A DNA stretch of 25,254 bases from HGM10611 sp964384805. GTDB lineage: Bacteria > Bacillota_I > Bacilli_A > ML615J-28 > CAG-313. Shown here in pieces: positions 17,392 to 24,585 of this stretch (position 1 is its first letter; each line of letters opens with the position of its first letter). The translations under genes were made by a program, and so were the position numbers. Location of the stretch: assembly GCA_964384805.1 (NCBI GenBank), contig CAYLLO010000017.1, forward strand, positions 1-25,254. The letters run 5' to 3'. The notes below the pieces were generated by a model. That model made no database searches and was not told the origin of the DNA. It saw nothing but the letters and a program-made list of their open reading frames with translations.

Positions 17392-18072
17392 ATGAGAAAA
17401 GGTAGTTTTATGAAATCTGGTATATATAGAATATTAGACTATGTTGCTAGATTGGTGATACTGAACATTCTCGTTCTTATCATTTCCTTTTCTTTATTAT
17501 TAGTATTTGAAGATCAATATTGGCCATTAATTATTACTGCTCTTACATTTTTCCCCTCACTTGTAAGTTTATTTAAAGTTATAAAAGATTACGAAGCAGG
17601 GCTTAATCCAGCAGTGTTTAAACCTTTCTTTGTAAACTTTGGAAAATATTATGTTAAATCTATAATATTTACTTTAATAATTGGAGCGGTAGTTTTATTA
17701 TTAATGAATAGTTTAAATGTTTTTTCAGCTAACTACAATCAAAGTGTAGCTAATATTATTGGTTATTATTTAACAATATCTTTAATTATAGTAGTGGTAT
17801 TTGTTGTAATTCAATTGCCCTTAGTTATTGTTAATTTTGATGACTTATCCATTTTACAATATCTTAAGTTATCAATGGTTATGGGCTTTAAAGATATTGG
17901 TTTAAGTTTTTTAATAATCGTTATTGTAGGAGGATTTTTAATCACGGCCTTTGTGTACCCTGTAGTTGCTGGGGTAATAGGAATTAGTTTACCAGTATTC
18001 CTTATTACCAAAATGACTTATCGACGTTATAGTTTATTATCCGATAAGCATGCCTTAAAGGATGATGAATAA
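17392..18072 (+). CDS. DUF624/YesL-like membrane protein
   Basis: A 226-residue polytopic protein with about five or six membrane helices (roughly 18-38, 42-60, 88-108, 118-145, 175-205). The opening GIYRILDYVARLVILNILVLI, the WPLIITALTFFPSLVSLFKVIKDYE segment and the YYVKSIIFTL motif match the DUF624 (PF04854) pattern of Bacillus YesL. YesL-type genes are commonly found in carbohydrate-uptake operons, but their biochemical function is not established. GAAGGAAG lies about 8 bases before the ATG; an in-frame ATG at 17410 is less well placed. It closes the transporter block before the exported glycosidases. Family is moderately sure. Confidence 0.65.
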   Translation: MRKGSFMKSGIYRILDYVARLVILNILVLIISFSLLLVFEDQYWPLIITALTFFPSLVSLFKVIKDYEAGLNPAVFKPFFVNFGKYYVKSIIFTLIIGAVVLLLMNSLNVFSANYNQSVANIIGYYLTISLIIVVVFVVIQLPLVIVNFDDLSILQYLKLSMVMGFKDIGLSFLIIVIVGGFLITAFVYPVVAGVIGISLPVFLITKMTYRRYSLLSDKHALKDDE

Positions 18073-18119
18073 AGTATTCAAAGAGAAAAATATTAATTAA
18101 AAATCAGGGAGGATAAAAA

Positions 18120-20069
18120 ATGTTTAAAATGTTAAAGAAAATTATGTTATTATTCCTTTTGATAGGTTTTTTCCCGTTAATAACTATTTCAGCATATGAA
18201 GGAAAACAATTATCACAATATGCCAAAGAAATAAGTGAAAAACAAAAATGGACATTAGAAGGACGAGTAGAATTATCCAAACAACAAATTTCTACAGTCT
18301 ATAATGGAGTAACTGGAACTGGGGCAGTATGGAATAATCACACTGTTCAATGGTTAACAGTTCCTAAAGATAATACCGCAATTCAAACGGTTGTTTGGAG
18401 TGCAGGTAGTGTTGAAGAATGGGGTGCTTCTAATGTTTTAAAAACGGCAGAAGATTATGAAAAAAAACATCCTGGATATATGGTAATTGGGGCAGTAAAT
18501 GGAGATTTTTTCTACATTAATTCGACCCAAGAACCCCTAAACTACCATGTTCAAGAAGGCGATGTTTTAAGAGCATCTTGGGATGGTGATCCTAATTGGG
18601 GAATTATTGGTTTTAATAAAGGTAAAGATTATGTTGTGGGGTTGCCATCAAGAAGTACTTCAATGTATTTGAAAAAAATTGAGACTAGTGAAACGACTGA
18701 ACTTAGCGAGATTGCGGGAACCAATATTGCTCCAAGTAGTGATGGAGTATATGTTTATACCAAAAATCTAACCGAAACAGTTGATTTAACTGGTTATACA
18801 GTATATAAAGCAATGAACTCTTTATATCGTGAATATCGTGATGGATATTTTGTCAAAGGCAAAGTAGAAGAAGTTGTTAATATTTCGGCATTATCTAGTG
18901 TTCCATCCGGGACTTTCTACATTGTAACCAAAAATGAAATGCTTTCAGTAGATGATGAAATAAAAGTGGAATATAATGTTACAGGAGCCGTAGCTGGGGC
19001 TCAAAATGTAGTCGGATATTGTTACCCATGTCTAAATAATAGTTTGCCAATGTTCCAAAATATTAGTGCTAAAGTCTTTGATGGATATTTTACTACTTTA
19101 AATCCTCGTACTTTAGTCGGCTTTAAAGCTGATGGAAGTGTAGTATTAATGGTAATTGATGGACGTGGAAGTGTTTCAGAAAATTTAGAAGGAGCAACCC
19201 TTTTCCAATGCGGGGAATTACTAAGACTTGCAGGGTGTGTGGAAGGGTATAACCTAGATGGTGGTGGGTCTTCAACATTAATGGCTAGAATTAATGGGGA
19301 ATTGACCTTAATTAATGATCCATCAGATGCACGCCAAACAGGTCAACCATGGGGAACTTTAAGAGGAATCGGCAATGCGGTCTTACTTGTAATGAAAGAT
19401 CCAAAAATTCAAATTGACGAAGCAGTAGGTAACACAATTACGGTAAGAAGAACGGGTGAAGTAGTTGATGGAACCTTAGAAAATATTAAAGTTAATATCG
19501 ATAATAAAACATATGAAATGATTGGTGATGAATTAATTATTTCAGGTTTAGATAAAAATACTGAATATGATATTACCTATGAATATGATGTTCGTAATAA
19601 TGATGGAACAGTAGAACATGGGGTAAGCGAATCCTTTTATAGAACTACAGAAAACTATGCGTTCCCAGTGTTAGAAGAATTTGTAGAAAACAAATTAGCA
19701 GAAGGTAGTGTAACTTTAAAATATGATATCGAAGCAGAACTAGAAGATATTACTCAAATTTATCTTAAATATGGTAACAATAAAACAATTTTGGAAAAAC
19801 TATCTGGACGTATTAAATTAGAAGCTTTAGATACCACAATTGAGAATCAATTTATATTATGTGTGGAACTCAAGACTGGGGAAGTTGTGGAACTTGGCAG
19901 CCTAACTTATGCCGCTAATACGATTCCGTCTGCAAATGCCAAACCATCAGAGAAAGATGATACTAGTGATGAAAAAGAAAAATCAGGATGCAAAAAAGAA
20001 GCATCGTTATTACTGATGAGTTTTATAGGATTTATAAGTTTATTTACCTTGTTTAGAAGAAAAAAATAA
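18120..20069 (+). CDS. Exported phosphodiester glycosidase (NAGPA family) with GCKK anchor, copy 1
   Basis: The 649-residue protein starts with a signal peptide (1-25, FKMLKK plus a hydrophobic run ending near TISAYE). The catalytic region matches PF09992, the family of animal uncovering enzyme (GlcNAc-1-phosphodiester alpha-N-acetylglucosaminidase). Seen are GAVNGDFF (124-131), HVQEGDVLRA (143-152), RTLVGFKADGSVVLMVIDGRG (330-350) and NLDGGGSSTL (378-387). Two Ig/Fn3-like beta modules follow (about 425-520 and 525-610), then an acidic Ser/Lys-rich linker. The GCKKE motif, a membrane helix and FRRKK close the protein. It is inferred to act outside the cell on a glycan whose sugar is attached by a phosphodiester, or on a related exopolysaccharide. 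GGGAGG lies 7 bases before the ATG. The 47-base gap upstream, without a clear promoter, is the largest in the operon. Confidence 0.85.
   Translation: MFKMLKKIMLLFLLIGFFPLITISAYEGKQLSQYAKEISEKQKWTLEGRVELSKQQISTVYNGVTGTGAVWNNHTVQWLTVPKDNTAIQTVVWSAGSVEEWGASNVLKTAEDYEKKHPGYMVIGAVNGDFFYINSTQEPLNYHVQEGDVLRASWDGDPNWGIIGFNKGKDYVVGLPSRSTSMYLKKIETSETTELSEIAGTNIAPSSDGVYVYTKNLTETVDLTGYTVYKAMNSLYREYRDGYFVKGKVEEVVNISALSSVPSGTFYIVTKNEMLSVDDEIKVEYNVTGAVAGAQNVVGYCYPCLNNSLPMFQNISAKVFDGYFTTLNPRTLVGFKADGSVVLMVIDGRGSVSENLEGATLFQCGELLRLAGCVEGYNLDGGGSSTLMARINGELTLINDPSDARQTGQPWGTLRGIGNAVLLVMKDPKIQIDEAVGNTITVRRTGEVVDGTLENIKVNIDNKTYEMIGDELIISGLDKNTEYDITYEYDVRNNDGTVEHGVSESFYRTTENYAFPVLEEFVENKLAEGSVTLKYDIEAELEDITQIYLKYGNNKTILEKLSGRIKLEALDTTIENQFILCVELKTGEVVELGSLTYAANTIPSANAKPSEKDDTSDEKEKSGCKKEASLLLMSFIGFISLFTLFRRKK
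19986..20066 (+). other. C-terminal GCKK-TM-basic sorting-type signal (copy 2)
   Basis: The last 27 residues read Gly-Cys-Lys-Lys-Glu, about 17 hydrophobic residues, then Arg-Arg-Lys-Lys. An acidic, Ser/Lys-rich linker precedes it. The helix sequence is unlike that of copies 1 and 3; only the GCKK(E/D) head and basic tail are shared, which points to a recognised signal rather than shared ancestry. Confidence 0.6.
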
Positions 20070-20093
20070 TTTCAAAAAAGTAGGAGAAATAAA

Positions 20094-22061
20094 ATGAAAA
20101 AATTTATACATAAAAACATTAAAAAAATCATATCAATAATGATTGTCTTATTAATGATGCCGTTTTTGACAGTTTCTGCCAAAGATTTATCTAAATATGC
20201 GAAAGAGATAAGTGAAGCTCAAAAATGGCAATTAGAAGGTCAAGTAGAACTTGTTAAACAAGAAATAGCCACTGTTTATAATGGCTCTTTAACCGAACCA
20301 TTATTATATAATAATCATACGGTACAATGGTTAAGTGTAGGTTCTGAAAGTGCTGTTAAGCCAGTTGTTTGGAGTGCTGGTACAGCTGAAGGATGGCAAG
20401 CTAAAACTCTTACAAAAATGGTTGAAGATTATGAAACTAGCCATCCAGGATATATTGTAGTGGGAGCAATTAATGGAGATTTCTTCGATAATTCAGTTGG
20501 TGGTACAGGAGAACCAACAAACTTCCATGTTCAAGAAGGTGATGTTTTACGAGCTGCTGCTCCTGGAGCATCATATCGGGGAGTATTAGGTTTTGGACAA
20601 ACTAATAAAGAGCATGTGGCAGTATTTGGACAACAACATAATGCACAAATGAGCTTAGAAGTTTTAGAAAATAATAAGACCATTAAGACATTAACAGTGG
20701 CTAGAACCAATGACACTCCAAGTAGTACAGGAGTAAATGTTTATACTAAACATTTATCAACTGCAGTTAATTTAGATGGTTATACTGTATATGAAGGAAC
20801 ATATACAATGTATCGTGATTATAGTGGCGGATATTTCTTAAAAGGAACTATTAATGGTATAAGCAATGTTAATAGTTTAACTAGTGTAACTGCTGGTAAA
20901 TTTTATGTGGCGGCTAAAGAAGCAGAGTTAAATGCGGGAGATACTATTAAAATAGAATATAATTTATCTGGTGAACTTGAAGGTATTGAAAATGCGGTAG
21001 GATTTGTTTATCAAGTGTTAAAAGATGGGCAACCACAATTAGCTAATACAACATCAAGTAATAATCCTAATGCTCAATTTATTAATACAACTCACCCGCG
21101 AACATTAGTTGGTTTTAAAGCCGATGGAAGTGTAGTACTAATGGTTATTGATGGACGTGGAAGTGTTGGTGATAACTTAGAAGGAGCAAGTCTTTTCCAA
21201 TGCGGGGAATTACTAAGACTTGCTGGCTGTGTAGAAGGATATAACCTAGATGGTGGTGGTTCTTCAACATTAATGGCCAGAATTAACGGAGAATTAACTT
21301 TAATTAATGATCCATCCGATGCACGCCAAACTGGTCAACCTTGGGGAACCCTTAGAAGTACTGGTAATGCGGTATTACTTGTAATGAAAGACCCAAAACT
21401 AGCAATCGAAGAACCTGTTGGAAATACGATTACGATTAAAAAGATTGGTGATATTATCGGTGGTACTTTACAAAATGTTAAACTTAAAATTGATAGTAAA
21501 GAATATGATGTAACAGGTGATGGACTTACAATAACAGGATTAAAGAAAAATATGGAATATAATGTAAGTTATTCATATGAGATCTTAAATGATGATGGAA
21601 CAATTGAAAAAGGACAAACAAATACCTATGTTTTAACAACAGAAGATTATGTCTTCCCAGAGGCTAAATCCTTTGAAGAAAGTACCCAAAAAGATGGTAC
21701 AATAACCTTCAAATATCGAGTAAATGATGCTGATAATACAATTAAGAAAATGTATATCCAAAACGGAGATGCTATGACGGTTGTTGAAGAACTTTCAGGC
21801 AAAGTTACTATCGATAATATTGATACAACGATTGAAAATGCTTTTGTTTTAATGGCTGAACTTGAAAATGGGCAAAAAGTACAATTAGGAGAAATTGTAT
21901 ACGAAGCAAATTCAATTTCTGGAGGTCCTGCTGATACACCAAATGACCCAAATGATGTGACAGAAAAGGAAAAAGCAGGATGTAAAAAAGATTTAACAAT
22001 AATTGTCGTAAGTATGATTAGCTTAAGTACTTTAGGTGTATTTATTAAAAAGAAGAGATAA
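20094..22061 (+). CDS. Exported phosphodiester glycosidase (NAGPA family) with GCKK anchor, copy 2
   Basis: A 655-residue tandem paralogue of the preceding gene with the same layout: signal peptide (1-29, ending TVSAK), catalytic PF09992 region with GAINGDFF (124-131), HVQEGDVLRA, RTLVGFKADGSVVLMVIDGRG and NLDGGGSSTL (384-393), two beta modules, linker, then GCKKD-TM-KKKR. Over 86 codons around the active site (21099-21356 against 19107-19364) the proteins differ at only three residues, while flanking and C-terminal parts are much more diverged. The segment after NGDFF differs (NSVGGTGEPTN against YINSTQEPLN), which could change specificity. AGGAG lies about 9 bases before the ATG. Probably acts outside the cell with copy 1 on related linkages; the exact substrate is unknown. 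Confidence 0.85.
   Translation: MKKFIHKNIKKIISIMIVLLMMPFLTVSAKDLSKYAKEISEAQKWQLEGQVELVKQEIATVYNGSLTEPLLYNNHTVQWLSVGSESAVKPVVWSAGTAEGWQAKTLTKMVEDYETSHPGYIVVGAINGDFFDNSVGGTGEPTNFHVQEGDVLRAAAPGASYRGVLGFGQTNKEHVAVFGQQHNAQMSLEVLENNKTIKTLTVARTNDTPSSTGVNVYTKHLSTAVNLDGYTVYEGTYTMYRDYSGGYFLKGTINGISNVNSLTSVTAGKFYVAAKEAELNAGDTIKIEYNLSGELEGIENAVGFVYQVLKDGQPQLANTTSSNNPNAQFINTTHPRTLVGFKADGSVVLMVIDGRGSVGDNLEGASLFQCGELLRLAGCVEGYNLDGGGSSTLMARINGELTLINDPSDARQTGQPWGTLRSTGNAVLLVMKDPKLAIEEPVGNTITIKKIGDIIGGTLQNVKLKIDSKEYDVTGDGLTITGLKKNMEYNVSYSYEILNDDGTIEKGQTNTYVLTTEDYVFPEAKSFEESTQKDGTITFKYRVNDADNTIKKMYIQNGDAMTVVEELSGKVTIDNIDTTIENAFVLMAELENGQKVQLGEIVYEANSISGGPADTPNDPNDVTEKEKAGCKKDLTIIVVSMISLSTLGVFIKKKR
21978..22058 (+). 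other. C-terminal GCKK-TM-basic sorting-type signal (copy 3)
   Basis: The last 27 residues read Gly-Cys-Lys-Lys-Asp, about 18 hydrophobic residues and Lys-Lys-Lys-Arg. The preceding linker is rich in Pro, Asn, Asp and Lys. It resembles copy 1 (LTxxVV and STLG/ATMG within the helix) more than copy 2, although copy 2 belongs to the closer paralogue. Confidence 0.6.
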
Positions 22062-22064
22062 TAT

Positions 22065-23630
22065 ATGTACGACATAAAAAAAATGACCTTAGAAGAAAAA
22101 GTAGGACAAATGATCGGCCTAGCTTTTAAGGGTACAGAATATAATGAAGAATTAAAAATGCAGATTGAAGATATGAAAGTGGGGTTAGTTATTTATTTTA
22201 AAGATAATTGTGAAAACCCTGCTCAAATCTTCGAACTTAATAAAAAAATCAACAAAAAAGCCAAAATCCCACCATTTATTAGTTTAGATCAAGAAGGGGG
22301 AATGGTAGCGAGGGTTACGGAAGGTATAACACAATCGCCTGGAGCTATGTCAATAAGTGCAACTGGTAATCCTCAAAATGCTTATAAACTAGCCTATAAT
22401 ATGGGGAGAGAACTACAAATGCTCGGCTTTAACTTTAATTTTGCCCCTGTAGGAGATGTTAATAATAATCCCAAAAATCCCGTTATTAATGTTCGATCAT
22501 ACTCAGAAAATCCAGATATAGTATCAGAATATGTGGTTGAGGCTGTAAAAGGGTATAGTGAGGCATTGATGATGTCATCAATAAAACATTTTCCGGGTCA
22601 TGGAGATACAGCAGTTGATTCCCATATAGGTTTACCCGTAGTTGATTTTGATGAAAAACGTTTATATGAAATAGAATTAAAACCATTTATTAAAGCTAAA
22701 GAATTAGATTTGCCAGGGATAATGGTAAGTCATGTCTTATTTACCAAATATGATGACCAATATCCATCGACTTTATCTAAAAAAGTGGTTCAAGGATTAC
22801 TTAGAGATAAAATAGGATATGATGGTTTGGTTGTAACTGATTCACTTACAATGAAGGCGGTATTTGATCATTTTACAATTGAAGAAATAGTTGAAAAAGG
22901 ATTTAATTCAGGAGAAGATATTTTGCTTCTTTGTGGGGCTAGAGATATTAATCTCCAAAAAGATTTTTACAACACAGCTATAAGGTTTGTTAAAGAAGGA
23001 AAAATTCCCCTTTCGAAAATTGATGAATCGGTCCAAAGAATTTTAAAATATAAAGAACGCTTTATTCGTCCAATGGCTGATTCATTTGAAAATGTTGAAA
23101 AAGAATTATGCGATAAAGAGGCTGTTGAATTTAGTGAACAAGTTAGTTTAAATAGTATTACCTTAATAAAAGATTGTAAAAAATTATTACCTATTAAGAA
23201 AAAAGAAAAAACATTAATTGTTTTTCCTGAAATACAAGTTGTAACCCTTGTTGAAAATGATGATATGAGCTTGATGTCATTAGCAGAATTTATGCCTTTT
23301 GCTTGTGATAAAATATATATGCCATTATCACCTGATGAAGAAGAAAAAGAATTATTGTTGAAAAAACAAACAGAATATGATAAAATAGTCTATTGTAGTT
23401 ATAACGCATGTTTTAATCTTGAACAAGCAAAACTTATTAACTTATTAGATAAAAATAAATTAGTAGTTATTGCGATTAGAACGCCATATGATTATGAAGT
23501 ATTAAAAAATATTTCGACATATGTTTGCAGTTATGAGGCTACACCTTTAGCCTTTAAATCACTAGCCAAGGTGCTTGTTGGAGAAGAAGAAGCTAGAGGA
23601 AAAATTCCAGTGACAATTAAGGAGGCGTAA
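22065..23630 (+). CDS. nagZ: GH3 beta-N-acetylglucosaminidase, NagZ type, cytosolic
   Basis: A 521-residue GH3 enzyme (PF00933). It opens with MTLEEKVGQMIGLAF (7-21) and has LDQEGGMVARV (74-84), NFNFAPVGDV (123-132) and the NagZ-specific loop KHFPGHGDTAVDSH (174-187). The Asp185-His187 pair there is the acid/base dyad known from Bacillus NagZ. LVVTDSLTMKAV (255-266) carries the nucleophile Asp259. A second domain (about 370-521) matches the C-terminal alpha/beta domain of Bacillus-type NagZ. There is no signal peptide, so it should remove beta-GlcNAc from imported oligosaccharides or muropeptide sugars in the cytosol. Bacillus NagZ works on GlcNAc-MurNAc units, but other GH3 members of this type act on chitooligosaccharides. 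It starts 3 bases after the glycosidase copy 2 and precedes nagB by 7 bases, consistent with a GlcNAc-releasing route. Confidence 0.9.
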   Translation: MYDIKKMTLEEKVGQMIGLAFKGTEYNEELKMQIEDMKVGLVIYFKDNCENPAQIFELNKKINKKAKIPPFISLDQEGGMVARVTEGITQSPGAMSISATGNPQNAYKLAYNMGRELQMLGFNFNFAPVGDVNNNPKNPVINVRSYSENPDIVSEYVVEAVKGYSEALMMSSIKHFPGHGDTAVDSHIGLPVVDFDEKRLYEIELKPFIKAKELDLPGIMVSHVLFTKYDDQYPSTLSKKVVQGLLRDKIGYDGLVVTDSLTMKAVFDHFTIEEIVEKGFNSGEDILLLCGARDINLQKDFYNTAIRFVKEGKIPLSKIDESVQRILKYKERFIRPMADSFENVEKELCDKEAVEFSEQVSLNSITLIKDCKKLLPIKKKEKTLIVFPEIQVVTLVENDDMSLMSLAEFMPFACDKIYMPLSPDEEEKELLLKKQTEYDKIVYCSYNACFNLEQAKLINLLDKNKLVVIAIRTPYDYEVLKNISTYVCSYEATPLAFKSLAKVLVGEEEARGKIPVTIKEA

Positions 23631-23637
23631 AAGAAAA

Positions 23638-24378
23638 ATGAAAGTAATCGTCACAAAAAATTATGATGAAATGAGTAAAGTAGCAGCTGATATTTTACTT
23701 GAACAAGTAAAGAAAAATCCGCGTTCTACTTTAGGGCTTGCAACAGGAAGTAGCCCAATTGGTACGTACCAAAAAATGATTGAAGCATATAATAATAAAG
23801 AAGTAAGCTTCAAAGATGTAACAACTTATAATTTAGATGAATATTGTGGTATTGATATTGAACATCCACAAAGTTATTATCGCTTTATGCATGATAATTT
23901 ATTTGATCATGTAGATATCAAAGAACAAAATGTTCATATTCCAAGTGCAAGAGGAACTGAAAGTGAAATTAAAGCTCAATGTAATGCTTATAACGAAGCA
24001 CTAAAGAAAGCATCAATTGATATTCAATTACTTGGTATTGGTGGTAATGGACACATTGGATTCAATGAACCTGGTACATCATTTGAACAAGAAACATTTG
24101 TTGTTACCCTTGCTGAAAGAACAAGAGAAGATAATAAACGTTTCTTTAATAGTATTGATGAAGTTCCTACTCATGCGGTGACAATGGGAATTAAAAATAT
24201 TATGCAAGCTAAGTCTATTTTAATGTTAATAAGTGGTAAAGGAAAAGCAGACACAGTAGTTAAATTACTAAGTGGTGAAGTAACAACTGATTTCCCTGCA
24301 AGTGTACTTTATCGCCATGAAAATGTTACAATAGTTGTCGATGAGGATGCATATTCAAAATATGCTCAAAACAAATAG
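23638..24378 (+). CDS. nagB: Glucosamine-6-phosphate deaminase
   Basis: At 246 residues it has the short, Bacillus-type NagB length without the extended C-terminus of E. coli NagB. Motifs are LGLATGSSPIGTYQKM (32-47, phosphate-binding), TTYNLDEYCGI (62-72, with catalytic base Asp67), HPQSYYRFM (76-84), LGIGGNGHIGFNEPG (132-146, with His139 and Glu144) and TLAERTREDNKRFF. It converts glucosamine-6-phosphate to fructose-6-phosphate and ammonia in the cytosol. GGAGG lies about 11 bases before the ATG. As the last gene of the operon it ties the upstream importer and hydrolases to amino-sugar catabolism. NagA and a GlcNAc kinase, needed to make its substrate from GlcNAc, are not in the window. Confidence 0.96.
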   Translation: MKVIVTKNYDEMSKVAADILLEQVKKNPRSTLGLATGSSPIGTYQKMIEAYNNKEVSFKDVTTYNLDEYCGIDIEHPQSYYRFMHDNLFDHVDIKEQNVHIPSARGTESEIKAQCNAYNEALKKASIDIQLLGIGGNGHIGFNEPGTSFEQETFVVTLAERTREDNKRFFNSIDEVPTHAVTMGIKNIMQAKSILMLISGKGKADTVVKLLSGEVTTDFPASVLYRHENVTIVVDEDAYSKYAQNK

Positions 24379-24463
24379 GTAAAAAGTGGAAAAAATTGTG
24401 TGTTATATTTTGTTAAAATAAACATGATTTTTATAAAAAGTGTTGAGTTTTTAAGGTAAATTA

Positions 24464-24484
24464 AACAAAAAACAATTTTTTGTT
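24464..24484. terminator. Weak AT-only hairpin, possible terminator after nagB
   Basis: AACAAAAAA (24464-24472), a 3-base loop and TTTTTTGTT (24476-24484) form a perfect 9-bp inverted repeat. With no G-C pair except one, it would be unstable as a classical intrinsic terminator, although the T-rich arm is suggestive. No better terminator is visible between nagB and the next promoter. Confidence 0.3.
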
Positions 24485-24505
24485 AGCTAAATTAATATAA
24501 AATAC

Positions 24506-24534
24506 TTGCCAAAATAAAACGATTGTGCTATAAT
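24506..24534 (+). promoter_or_regulatory. Strong sigma-A promoter of the secreted-protein gene
   Basis: The -35 box is TTGCCA (24506-24511), the spacer is 17 bases and the -10 box is a perfect TATAAT (24529-24534) preceded by an extended TGC. A perfect AGGAGG follows at 24567-24572. It is the best promoter in the window and implies strong expression of the gene at 24586. Confidence 0.85.
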
Positions 24535-24585
24535 ATAACCGCAAACACTTTCAAATACATTCTATTAGGAGGAAAAAAAGAAATT

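Noticed and set aside
18073..18119. Internal promoter before the tandem glycosidases
   Set aside because: TATTAAT occurs but no acceptable -35 box lies 16-18 bases upstream, so I treat the genes as part of the main operon.
21647..22075. Antisense ORF of 142 codons opposite the end of glycosidase copy 2
   Set aside because: It is a low-complexity Ser/Thr/Ile/Phe shadow of a well-supported gene and also covers the GCKK tail codons.
24406..24420. TATTTT-GTT-AAAATA hairpin after nagB
   Set aside because: A 6-bp A-T-only stem without a following T run is expected by chance in this AT-rich gap.
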